Assembly: GCF_002906165.1 (NCBI RefSeq)
Contig: NZ_PPCN01000010.1
Span: forward strand, 186,001-250,000
Length of the DNA stretch: 64,000 nt
From: Roseibium marinum
GTDB lineage: Bacteria; Pseudomonadota; Alphaproteobacteria; Rhizobiales; Stappiaceae
Direction of reading: 5' to 3'
Each line of letters begins with the position of its first letter. The stretch's first letter is position 1. The notes below the pieces were generated by a model. The model saw only the letters and a program-made list of their open reading frames with translations, made no database searches and was not told the DNA's origin. The position numbers and the translations under genes are program-made. This document shows positions 8,679 to 16,500 of this stretch, piece by piece.

Positions 8679-9845
8679 TCAGATCACCGACAGCGCCTGA
8701 TCGAGATCGGCGATCAGATCGTCGATATGCTCGATGCCGACGGAAATCCGCAGCAGGTTTTCAGGAATGCCGGAGCCTTCTCCCTCGATCGTGAAGCGGT
8801 GTTCGACAAGGCTTTCGGTTCCGCCGAGCGAGGTTGCCCTCTGGAACAGGTCGAGCGCGCCCGCGACCTTCAGGGCTTCTCCCTTGCCACCGTTGATCTG
8901 CGCCGATAGCAGCGATCCGAAACCGCCGGTCATCATGGATTTGGCAAGTTCGTGCTGCGGATGGCTGGCAAGTCCGGGGTAGAGGACTGTCTCGACTTTC
9001 GGGTGCCCGTCCAGAAACGCCGCCAGCTTGCGGGCGTTGTCATTCATGCGCTCGACGCGCAGCGACAAGGTTCTGAGGCCACGCAACAGGAGCCAGGTCT
9101 CGAAGGACCCGAGCACGGCACCCGCCAGCTTGCGTTCTTCGCGGACGAATGCCCAGGCCTCGCTGTCCGCATCGGCGGTGGTCACGACCCCGCCGAGAAG
9201 ATCGGAATGGCCGTTGAGGGCCTTGGTGGCCGAATGCATCACCAGATCCGCGCCAAGGTTCAGCGGCTTCAGGATCAACGGCGTCGCGGCGGTGGCATCG
9301 ACACACAAAACCGCGCCCATTTCTTTGCAGCGGGCGGCTATGCTCCGGATATCGGCGACTTTCAAAAACGGATTGCTTGGCACTTCCAGCCAGACAAGAT
9401 CCGGCTTTGTCACCGAAATTTCCTCCAGGAAGATCTCAAGCTCACTGGCCTCGGTTTCGACAAGGGCAACGTTGCTGCGCGCGCAGAGCTTGCGCAGGAA
9501 AAGCGTGGTGCCCCAGTAAATTCCGGACTGGGCAAGCAGCGTACCGCCGGGTCTGACCGTGCGGGCAATGGCGGCGATTGCCGCCATGCCGGAAGCGAAC
9601 AGGCGGCTTTCGGCGCCGCCCTCTAGCGCCGCGATCAGGCCTTCGGTCTTGACGAAAAGGTCGTTGTCGTCGCGGCTGTAGAGGTGGCCGGGATTGCGAA
9701 GTTCATAAGATTCGTCCCGCACGAAGGTCGTCGCCGTCTGGATTGGGGGCACAACCGCGCCGGTTGCCAGATCGAAACCGCCGCCGCCATGGGCGAGCAG
9801 ACTGTCGACATGAAGATCAGGAGCGGACGGGGATGTCTTGGACAT
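8679..9845 (-). CDS. Cys/Met metabolism PLP-dependent enzyme (trans-sulfuration family)
   Basis: A 388-residue fold-type I PLP enzyme of the cystathionine gamma-synthase/beta-lyase/methionine gamma-lyase family. Visible motifs are LYSR for phosphate contact from the partner subunit, FASGMAAI, and the PLP lysine in HSATKALNGHSD with DLLGG after it. The usual NPT after YSR is replaced by a DDNDL sequence, so the reaction cannot be assigned safely. It is the last gene of a minus-strand run starting with an amino-acid binding protein and two permeases, 50 bp after the second permease. I infer that it acts on the imported amino acid, probably sulfur-containing, though other gamma- or beta-eliminations are possible. 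Confidence 0.85.
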   Translation of the reverse strand: MSKTSPSAPDLHVDSLLAHGGGGFDLATGAVVPPIQTATTFVRDESYELRNPGHLYSRDDNDLFVKTEGLIAALEGGAESRLFASGMAAIAAIARTVRPGGTLLAQSGIYWGTTLFLRKLCARSNVALVETEASELEIFLEEISVTKPDLVWLEVPSNPFLKVADIRSIAARCKEMGAVLCVDATAATPLILKPLNLGADLVMHSATKALNGHSDLLGGVVTTADADSEAWAFVREERKLAGAVLGSFETWLLLRGLRTLSLRVERMNDNARKLAAFLDGHPKVETVLYPGLASHPQHELAKSMMTGGFGSLLSAQINGGKGEALKVAGALDLFQRATSLGGTESLVEHRFTIEGEGSGIPENLLRISVGIEHIDDLIADLDQALSVI

Positions 9846-9895
9846 GATGGATGATCCGGTTGAAAGGCGCGAGGAAGGCGGAAAACGGCGATGGA

Positions 9896-10807
9896 TTACC
9901 GTTTCAGATGACGGGTGAGACGTAACTCGATCCGGTCCCAGATCCGGCGGAGAACCTCCACCATCATGAGGTAGACCACTGCAGCCCAGATATAAGCCTG
10001 GAAATCGTAGGAGCGCGAATAGGCCCGTCTCGTTTCACCCATAAGGTCGAAGATGGTGACGATGGAGGCAATCGCGGAACCCTTGATCATCAGGATGATC
10101 TCATTGCCATAGGGGCGAAGCGCGACCATCAGCGCTTGAGGAAGGATAACCTTGAAAAACGTTACCGGTCTTGAAAGGCCGAGCGCGGCAGCGCCTTCCC
10201 ATTGGCCCCTCGATATGTTCTGAACCGCGCCGCGAAGGATTTCCGCCTGATAGGCGGATGTGTTCAGCGCGAATGCGAATAAAATGCAGTAGAACGCATC
10301 GCGGAAGAACCACCATAGCCCGAGGGATTGCAGCTCCGGCCGGAACGAACCGAAGCCATAATAGATGAGAAAGGTTTGGGCCAGCAGGGGCGTGCCGCGA
10401 AAAAAATAGACATATGCATATGCGGGTACTGAAAGGAGTTTCCATTTGGAAGCACGGGCCATTGCCAGTGGGAGGGAAAGAGCCGCGCCAATCAGCAAGG
10501 ACAGGCTGACTATCTGCAGCGTAACAAGAAAACCGCTGATGTATTGTTTGACGTAGCGGCCCATGAAACTGTCGAATTCATGGGTTTCCAGGCGCCGCAA
10601 CGCATATTCGCTCCAACTGCCACTGAGATACGGCAACAGAAATTCCAAGATAGGCTTTTCGAGGTTTCCGAGCAGGTAGATTATCAGATAACCGAATGCG
10701 ATCGCCCAGAGCGCCACGAGGACATGACCGGCAATTCTGGCGGTTGACCAAGGGCGTTTTGCCAACGGAGGCGGCTTCAGGAGGGCTTGCTGATCGTGAG
10801 TCGTCAT
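9896..10807 (-). CDS. Polar amino-acid ABC transporter permease, HisM/ArtM type
   Basis: 303 residues from the ATG at 10807, which overlaps the TGA of the upstream permease in an ATGA. That overlap settles the start over the much longer open frame to 11014. It has several membrane segments and the typical permease loop near the C-terminal half, with EILRGAVQNISRGQWEGAAALGLSR, the site contacting the ATPase. The N-terminal 40 residues are longer and more basic than usual. It forms a heterodimer with the preceding gene product. No ATPase gene is found in this cluster. Confidence 0.9.
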   Translation of the reverse strand: MTTHDQQALLKPPPLAKRPWSTARIAGHVLVALWAIAFGYLIIYLLGNLEKPILEFLLPYLSGSWSEYALRRLETHEFDSFMGRYVKQYISGFLVTLQIVSLSLLIGAALSLPLAMARASKWKLLSVPAYAYVYFFRGTPLLAQTFLIYYGFGSFRPELQSLGLWWFFRDAFYCILFAFALNTSAYQAEILRGAVQNISRGQWEGAAALGLSRPVTFFKVILPQALMVALRPYGNEIILMIKGSAIASIVTIFDLMGETRRAYSRSYDFQAYIWAAVVYLMMVEVLRRIWDRIELRLTRHLKR

Positions 10808-11517
10808 TTGAGCAACTCTCCCCGCTTCGACCAGTGTTCGATCCTGGTCAGTCCCGCAGAAGAAATCATGGCCAGGATCAGGTAGAGCAGGCAGGCAATG
10901 CCGAAAAACAGAAAGGGCTCTTTTGTATTTCCCGCTGCCACTCCGGACATTCGGAGAAGATCGTCGAGGCCAATGACCGAAACGAGAGCTGTTTCTTTCA
11001 ACAGGATCAGCCAAAGATTTCCGAGGGCGGGCAGGGCAAGCCGTATCAACTGCGGAAAGATGATAAACGCCATGGTCTTCTTGCGCGTAAGTCCGAGTGC
11101 GAAGCCGCCTTCATATTGCCCGAGCGGTATGCCGCGAAATGCCGACAGAAAGGCTTCGGAGGCGTAAGAAGAAAACACCAGCGACAAGGCCACCATTCCC
11201 GCGACGAAGGAATTCACCTCGACATAGGTGTCGTTTCCTAGGAGCTTCAGACCTTCGCGGATCGCGGTCTGGACACCGTAGTAGACTAGAAACAGGGTCA
11301 GAAGTTCCGGCAATCCGCGAAAGATCGTGGTGTAGATATTCGCCGATAATTTGAGGCTCGGTTCCTGGGAATTTTTCGCAAGCGCGACCAGAAAGCCGAG
11401 CAACAGGCCGAAGGGCAGAGAAGCCAGGGCCAGGGAAACCGTGATGAGCAGGCCGCGTGCGATTTCATCGCCCCAGCCTTGTCCTCCAAAGGACAGCAGC
11501 GTCAGAGCTTCATCCAT
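10804..11517 (-). CDS. Polar amino-acid ABC transporter permease, HisQ/ArtQ type
   Basis: 237 residues from ATG 11517. The open frame extends to 11604, but the extra residues are basic and non-homologous in style. Membrane segments begin at about residue 20. The EAA-type loop is SEAFLSAFRGIPLGQYEGGFALGL, typical of HisQ/ArtQ permeases. It follows the binding-protein gene after 179 bp containing a strong stem-loop and overlaps the second permease by four bases, so it lies in one operon and partners the HisM-like subunit. Confidence 0.9.
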   Translation of the reverse strand: MDEALTLLSFGGQGWGDEIARGLLITVSLALASLPFGLLLGFLVALAKNSQEPSLKLSANIYTTIFRGLPELLTLFLVYYGVQTAIREGLKLLGNDTYVEVNSFVAGMVALSLVFSSYASEAFLSAFRGIPLGQYEGGFALGLTRKKTMAFIIFPQLIRLALPALGNLWLILLKETALVSVIGLDDLLRMSGVAAGNTKEPFLFFGIACLLYLILAMISSAGLTRIEHWSKRGELLK

Positions 11518-11647
11518 AAGCCGGCGCTTCTTTCTTATTCGTGTTTGTTGGATCGACCACCCTACAGCCAGTAAAACCATCCTGCAGTCGCCTGGACCAC
11601 GCAAAGGCAGGAAAGGCTATTCATGCTTAAAGTCTGACTGGTCAGGG

Positions 11648-11672
11648 CGCGGCGTGCAGGTCGCACGCCGCG
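11648..11672. promoter_or_regulatory. Intercistronic stem-loop after the binding-protein gene
   Basis: CGCGGCGTGC, five-base loop, exact complement: a 10-bp GC-rich stem 25 bp beyond the stop of the binding-protein gene. On the minus strand it lacks a T run, so it is more likely an mRNA-stabilising or attenuating hairpin of the kind that raises binding protein over permease than a full terminator. On the plus strand it is followed by TTTT. Confidence 0.65.
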
Positions 11673-11696
11673 TTTTAAATATATCCTGCGGACTGA

Positions 11697-12473
11697 TCAG
11701 CCGCCGTAGACGTCGAAGGTGAAGTACTTGTCGCTGATTTCCTGGTACTTGCCATTGGCCAGGATGCCTTCGATAGCCGTGTTGAACATCTCCTTGAGGT
11801 CGCCGTCGTCCTTGCGGATGGCGATACCCGCGCCTTCACCGTTGATGACCGGATCCGGGGTGAGCGTGCCGAGCAGCTTGCAGCAGGCGCCGTCATCGGT
11901 CGCCAGCCAGTCGGAAAGCACCACGACGTCGTCGATCACACCGTCGATACGGCCGCTGGCAACATCCAGCTTGTACTCGTCAGGTGTCGGATAAAGCTTC
12001 AGATCCGCTGAGGGCAGCTTCTCTTCGGCGTAGTTGGAGTGCGTCGTGGAGGACTGGGCGCCAAGGGCGACGCCCTTGAGGTCGGCGTCGGAGGTGCCGG
12101 CGATTTTCGAGTCCTTCGGCACGGCGATTGCCGGCGGGGTGTTGTAGTATTTGTTGGTGAAGTCGACCTTCTGCTTGCGCTCTTCGGTGATCGACATGGA
12201 GGCGATGACGGCATCGAACTTACCGGCCTGAAGAGCCGGGATCATGCCATCCCAATCCTGGGTGACGAATTCGCACTCGACCTTCATCTCTTCGCAAAGC
12301 GCCTTGGCGATGTCGACATCGAAGCCGATCAGTTCGCCATCGGCTGTCAGAGAGTTGAAGGGAGGATAGGCGCCTTCGGTGCCGATGCGCACCTTGGACC
12401 AGTCTTTCGCCTCGGCGCCGCCAATGGCAGCCAGAACTGCAACAGCGGCCGCAGCAATCCGCAATACACGCAT
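11697..12473 (-). CDS. Periplasmic polar amino-acid binding protein (HisJ/ArgT family)
   Basis: 258 residues with a signal peptide (RIAAAAVAVLAAIGGAEA, cleavage near residue 22). The mature protein begins with the family signature VRIGTEGAYPPFN, followed by LIGFDVDIAKALC and the lobe-two block VDFTNKYYNTPP. It is the extracytoplasmic solute-binding component of a family 3 amino-acid importer. It is the first gene of the run with two permeases and a PLP enzyme. The CC pair late in the sequence (DGACCKLLG) and the EMKVECEF cysteine could form a disulfide, as in HisJ. The ligand is not clear; the downstream trans-sulfuration-type enzyme suggests a sulfur amino acid. Confidence 0.92.
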   Translation of the reverse strand: MRVLRIAAAAVAVLAAIGGAEAKDWSKVRIGTEGAYPPFNSLTADGELIGFDVDIAKALCEEMKVECEFVTQDWDGMIPALQAGKFDAVIASMSITEERKQKVDFTNKYYNTPPAIAVPKDSKIAGTSDADLKGVALGAQSSTTHSNYAEEKLPSADLKLYPTPDEYKLDVASGRIDGVIDDVVVLSDWLATDDGACCKLLGTLTPDPVINGEGAGIAIRKDDGDLKEMFNTAIEGILANGKYQEISDKYFTFDVYGG

Positions 12474-12975
12474 ATTTGGTTCCCCTATTATTTTCTTCGC
12501 GGCGCAGGCGGGTTCCTCCCGCCTTGTTGCCCGATAACCCTATTCCATACACTTCGGCCTAAATTTCAAGCATGCCTAGAAAAAAACACAGCGTGGATGT
12601 GTGTTTTTTTGCGTCCTGCACGTGCGTGTCGAAAGGGAAGGCATCGGCAGGCTGTGAAAATCTGCTGCAATGTAGAGGAAACGGACTTTGGCGAGAGGGG
12701 GGGGCGTGTCTGGCACTCTGCCCGATCTGGAGAACCTGAGTTAGCGAGCGGGGCACGGCTTTTGAAATGCCTGATTGTTTTTATCGGGACGCCTCTCGCC
12801 GAAAGATTCCGGGGGAATCCACCTCGCTTCCTGCATATTCATCAAAATTTTTCTTGATATACATGAACTTATTGAATTTGTTGCTGTGCGTATAACTCCG
12901 TAGGATTACCAACCGCACGCAAGTCCTTCCCAACGGGACGAAAACGCGCCGGACTTCCTATCACAGGGGCATCAA
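12474..12975. other. Intergenic region between divergent binding-protein and GST genes
   Basis: About 500 bp with no supported gene. It must hold the promoters of the ABC operon (leftward) and the GST gene (rightward). An inverted repeat lies at 12580-12610. The stretch 12830-12890 is AT-rich before the GST gene. Short frames here are not convincing. Confidence 0.6.
12580..12610. repeat. AT-rich inverted repeat
   Basis: AAAAAAACACA and its exact complement TGTGTTTTTTT, separated by nine bases. It could work as a terminator in either direction because each arm has a T or A run, although the stem has few GC pairs. It could also be a protein-binding site about 110 bp upstream of the binding-protein gene. 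Confidence 0.55.
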
Positions 12976-13623
12976 ATGGCAGAGTTCGAACTGTTCATCG
13001 GTAACAAAAACTACTCTTCCTGGTCGTTCAGGCCGTGGATCGCACTGAAACAGAAAGGAATTCCATTCAAGGAACATCTGGTGCCCTTCGATTTCGCGCG
13101 GGGCAACCCCAAGTTTGCCGCCTTTTCGCCGAACATGAAGGTACCGGTGCTGAAGGACGGTGACCTGACGGTCTGGGACAGTTTCGCCATTTTGGAATAT
13201 GCGGCCGAGGTCTATCCTGAAAAGGGCTTGTGGCCGGAAGAACTGACCGCCCGGGCCAGGGCGAAAGCCGTTTCGGCGGAAATGCATTCCGGGTTCGTTG
13301 ACCTGCGCAGTGCCTGCCCCATGAACATGCGCCGTCCGGTCGAGAAACTCGCGGTCAACGAAGGCGTCAAGGCGGATGTTGCCCGGATCGTGCAAATCTG
13401 GAGCGAAACCCTGGAAGAATCTGGCGGGCCGTTCCTGTTCGGCGATTTCACCGTCGCCGATGCCATGTTCGCGCCGGTTGTCAGCCGGTTCGCAACCTAT
13501 TGCCTTTCCGATGACCCGGTTTTCCGCCGCTACAGCGACGTGATGACGTCGACACCTGCCTGGCAGGCCTGGGAGGCGGATGCCCTGAAGGAGACCTGGG
13601 TGGTGGACGTGGACGAAGTCTGA
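12976..13623 (+). CDS. Glutathione S-transferase family protein
   Basis: 215 residues, normal GST length. The N-terminal thioredoxin-like domain has the catalytic-serine region NYSSWSFRPW and the cis-proline turn MKVPVLKDGD, followed by WDSFAILEY, which binds the glutathione gamma-glutamyl group. The C-terminal helical domain has the conserved FTVADAMFAPV capping motif. It probably conjugates or reduces electrophiles, but the substrate is unknown. It stands alone, convergent with moeA. Confidence 0.88.
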   Translation: MAEFELFIGNKNYSSWSFRPWIALKQKGIPFKEHLVPFDFARGNPKFAAFSPNMKVPVLKDGDLTVWDSFAILEYAAEVYPEKGLWPEELTARARAKAVSAEMHSGFVDLRSACPMNMRRPVEKLAVNEGVKADVARIVQIWSETLEESGGPFLFGDFTVADAMFAPVVSRFATYCLSDDPVFRRYSDVMTSTPAWQAWEADALKETWVVDVDEV

Positions 13624-13661
13624 TTGCCGCAGGCGGAATGCCGCTCACAACGCGACACGGA

Positions 13662-14939
13662 CTAACGAATGCCGAAACCGGCAAAGGGCAGGAAAGTCAC
13701 CGGATCACCTTTCCTGACGGTCCGGATGTCTTCGGGAATTTCGATCAGGCCATCCGCCTCGCGCAATCCCGTGATCAGGCCGGACCCGTCGCGCCCGAAT
13801 TTCCGGACGACGGGTCGGCCGTTACCGTCATTATCCAGATAGCCCCGGTAAAACTCCCGCCTGTCCGGTTTCTTGTTCGCAACTTCGAAACCCGCCGGTA
13901 TCTGAAACCGCTGCGGTTCGAGGAAAGCGCCTCCCGCCATCACGCTGATGACGGGCCGGGCGTAAAGCAGGAAACTGACCATGGCCGCGACCGGATTGCC
14001 GGGAAGGCCCAGAATAGTGCAAGCGCCTATCTTGCCGAACATCATGGGCCGGCCGGGCTTGACCGCAAGCTGCCACATGTGGCGTTTTCCCAGCCGGTCC
14101 AGGGCCTTGTGGATATGATCCTCTTCTCCACGGCTCGCTCCCCCGGTGGTCAGCACCACATCGAAGCGGCCTGACGCTTCGCTCAGCGCGGCTTCGACCA
14201 CAGACGCGTCGTCCCTGACGATCCCCAGGTCTTCGGCTTCGACCGGAAGACCGGCGCACAGCCCCCGCAGCAGAAAATGGTTGGCGTCATAGACGTCGCC
14301 AAGCGCAATCAGGTCTCCAGGCCGGCGCAATTCATCGCCTGTCGAAACCAGCGCCACCTTGAGTTTGCCGAAGACGCTGACGTCGGCCGTGCCGGTCGAA
14401 GCAATCGCGGCCAGGTCCTGTGGACGCAACCGGTGACCGGCTTCCAGAATCGTGGTCCCTTGCGCGATATCTTCGCCTGCCTTGCGGCAATTGGCGCCTT
14501 TTCTCAATCCCTGCGGCACAACGACGAAATCCTGCCCGTCCTGCCGGTGGGTCTCGCAATCCTCCTGCATGGCAATCGTGTCGGCGCCCGGCGGCATGAC
14601 CGCACCGGTGAAAATCCGTGCGGTGGATCGCGGCGCCAGTAGGTCATCGCTGGCATGACCGGCGGCGATCCTTTGCTGAAGCCGGAAAAATCCCCCGACT
14701 TCGTCGAAATCGGAATGGCGGAAAGCATAGCCGTCCACGGCGGAATTATCGGCCAGCGGGACGTCGCGCGGAGCCGTGATGTCTTCGGCGAGGATGCGCT
14801 CCAGTGCCATTTCAAGCGGCACGGTTTCCGCGGTTGTAACCGCTGAAACCCGCTCCTTGAGGAGTGCCAGGGCTTCAAGGTGAAGGAGCATCTCCTTGCC
14901 ATGAGCGAAACAGTCGTCGAGAAGGTGGGGGCCGGTCAT
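13662..14939 (-). CDS. moeA: Molybdopterin molybdenumtransferase MoeA
   Basis: 425 residues, typical length. MoeA inserts molybdate into adenylylated molybdopterin, the last step in making Mo-molybdopterin. Visible marks are the N-terminal PRDVPLADNSAVDGYAF block, the VSTGDELRRPGD loop, the TTGGASRGEEDH active-site stretch and the KPGRPMMFGK segment. Its start overlaps the mobB stop as ATGA, so it is translationally coupled. The order mobA-mobB-moeA on the minus strand puts the last three cofactor steps in one operon, and moaA lies 8 kb away. Confidence 0.95.
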   Translation of the reverse strand: MTGPHLLDDCFAHGKEMLLHLEALALLKERVSAVTTAETVPLEMALERILAEDITAPRDVPLADNSAVDGYAFRHSDFDEVGGFFRLQQRIAAGHASDDLLAPRSTARIFTGAVMPPGADTIAMQEDCETHRQDGQDFVVVPQGLRKGANCRKAGEDIAQGTTILEAGHRLRPQDLAAIASTGTADVSVFGKLKVALVSTGDELRRPGDLIALGDVYDANHFLLRGLCAGLPVEAEDLGIVRDDASVVEAALSEASGRFDVVLTTGGASRGEEDHIHKALDRLGKRHMWQLAVKPGRPMMFGKIGACTILGLPGNPVAAMVSFLLYARPVISVMAGGAFLEPQRFQIPAGFEVANKKPDRREFYRGYLDNDGNGRPVVRKFGRDGSGLITGLREADGLIEIPEDIRTVRKGDPVTFLPFAGFGIR

Positions 14940-15457
14940 GGGACGGGTCTTTTCAGGTCGAGATGAGCCTGGATGAAATCCGCCATTTCCTCCACGTCGT
15001 CGAGATGGAAGACCGGCAATGTCTCATCCGGCACGGTGTGGTCGGCGGCAATTGCCACGATGTTCGGATCGGAGACCGAAAGCGGCTCCCGGTCACCCGA
15101 TGCACTGCGCCGGGCTTCGATCTTCGGATGGGCTTCGCGCTTGTATCCTTCGATCAGGATGAGATCGCACGGGGCGATGCGGGCAAGAATATCCTCCAGC
15201 GGCGGTTCGTCGTCCCCCCGCAGTTCATGCATCAGGGCCCAGCGGCGGCCTGAAACCAGGGCAACTTCATGCGCGCCTGATTCCCGGTGCCGGTAACTGT
15301 CGGCGCCGGGCCTGTCGATATCGAAATCATGATGGGCATGCTTGACCGTCGAAACCTTGAAGCCCCGGCGGGTGAATTCCGCCACCAGACGGGTCACAAG
15401 CCCGGTCTTGCCGGAATTTTTCCAGCCGGTAATGCCGAAAACGGGTGTGTCGTTCAT
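14936..15457 (-). CDS. mobB: Molybdopterin-guanine dinucleotide biosynthesis adaptor MobB
   Basis: P-loop GTP-binding protein of 173 residues that assists MobA. The Walker A motif is GWKNSGKT at the N-terminus, and HAHHDFDIDRPGADSYRHR and LILIEGYK are family features. Two starts are possible: GTG at 15463, overlapping the mobA stop, or ATG at 15457, preceded by AGGTGA. I chose the ATG. It overlaps moeA by four bases. Confidence 0.93.
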   Translation of the reverse strand: MNDTPVFGITGWKNSGKTGLVTRLVAEFTRRGFKVSTVKHAHHDFDIDRPGADSYRHRESGAHEVALVSGRRWALMHELRGDDEPPLEDILARIAPCDLILIEGYKREAHPKIEARRSASGDREPLSVSDPNIVAIAADHTVPDETLPVFHLDDVEEMADFIQAHLDLKRPVP

Positions 15458-15459
15458 CG

Positions 15460-16107
15460 TCACCTGGGGCTCATTGCTTCCTGAACCTTCGCAAGGTCTT
15501 CAGGTCTGTTTGCGTTGAAAAAGGGGTCCAGACCGGTCGCCGGGTCGGCGCTGAACGAGACTTCCACGCTGTCATGACGGTCGACGAAGGCGAGCACCTT
15601 TCCGCTTTGGCCGCTCGTCAGCCAGTCGTGAAGATCCTCGTAGAGAGCAACCGGCCACAGGCCGAAAACGGGATGCAGCCGGTCGGAAGAAGAGGCAAGG
15701 GCGATGACCGGTTCCCGGGCGGGGACGGCGGAACACAGGCGGTTCACCAGCGTAAAGGGGAAAAACGGCGTGTCTCCGGCAACCGACACGACGTGGGTGA
15801 TGCCCGGTCTGTTCTGTTTGGCGTAGGTCAGCCCCGCGAGGATTCCGGCGAGAGGTCCGGCAAATTCACCGACAGGATCTGCAACGACCGGCAGATCGAA
15901 AGGCGAAAAGCGGTCCGGATCGCCATTTGCGTTCAGAATGATTTCCGGGACCTGCTGTTTGAACCGCTCGACAACCATGTCCAGCATCGTCTTGCCGCCG
16001 AGGTCCATCAGGCTCTTGTCGCCGCCGCCCATGCGGCGGGACTGTCCTCCGGCAAGAATACACCCGAGGACCCGGTCCGCACTCAACACCCCGTGCTCCG
16101 TCTTCAT
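15460..16107 (-). CDS. mobA: Molybdenum cofactor guanylyltransferase MobA
   Basis: Transfers GMP from GTP to Mo-molybdopterin, giving the guanine dinucleotide cofactor of DMSO-reductase-type enzymes. 215 residues; the nucleotide-binding signature CILAGGQSRRMGGGDK begins at about residue 16, with VAGDTPFFP in the middle. It is the first gene of the mobA-mobB-moeA operon. The 50 bases upstream abut the fold-back element at 16161, so its promoter must be in or next to that element. Confidence 0.94.
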   Translation of the reverse strand: MKTEHGVLSADRVLGCILAGGQSRRMGGGDKSLMDLGGKTMLDMVVERFKQQVPEIILNANGDPDRFSPFDLPVVADPVGEFAGPLAGILAGLTYAKQNRPGITHVVSVAGDTPFFPFTLVNRLCSAVPAREPVIALASSSDRLHPVFGLWPVALYEDLHDWLTSGQSGKVLAFVDRHDSVEVSFSADPATGLDPFFNANRPEDLAKVQEAMSPR

Positions 16108-16160
16108 GCCGCCGATAGTCTCCTTTGCACATCTTGCCGTCCCGACAGGACCTCAGCCTA

Positions 16161-16424
16161 GGGTGTGGACTCATAAAATTATGCTTTCAGGTCGTTCAGA
16201 AAATGATTGGCGCCAAGGCGCAAGATCGCAGGAAACCTTTTTGGTTTTCAAGATTTTGCAACGCCGGAGACAATCGCTTTCTGAACGATCCGAAGGACAT
16301 CAATCCGGCTGCGAAGAGCCGCGTCAAAGCCTTTGCTCCATGCACCAGCATGGCTCTTCAGGCTTTTCCTTGCTCTACTTTGTCGGATTGATGCCTGAAA
16401 GTACAATTTTATGGGTCCGTACCC
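16161..16424. mobile_element. 264-bp MITE-like fold-back element with nested arms
   Basis: Terminal inverted repeats of 31 bp (16161-16191 and 16394-16424) match at 26 of 31 positions and begin GGGT; TA flanks both ends (16159-16160, 16425-16426) as a likely target duplication. Inside, 16192-16209 pairs with 16271-16288 at 16 of 18 positions, and 16298-16307 pairs perfectly with 16384-16393 (CATCAATCCG). Further nested pairs are AAAGCC/GGCTTT and CCATGC/GCATGG around 16326-16366. The whole can fold into one outer stem and two long hairpins. It has no coding capacity. TA duplication suggests an IS630- or IS5-type transposase acting in trans, which is inferred. Confidence 0.75.
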
Positions 16425-16500
16425 TAGAGTGATTTGCATTCGAACTGAACCGCTTGATCGCAAATCGTTCCTGCAGGGTCCATCGCCCGAAGGCAAGGCG

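Noticed and set aside
12039..12857. 272-codon plus-strand frame over the binding-protein start and the intergenic region
   Set aside because: Its first half is antisense to the binding-protein gene and its second half has no recognisable domain or ribosome site.
16161..16424. tRNA or riboswitch as an explanation of the structured region
   Set aside because: The outer arms are long inverted repeats flanked by TA, and there is no anticodon-loop or T-loop sequence; a mobile fold-back element explains it better.
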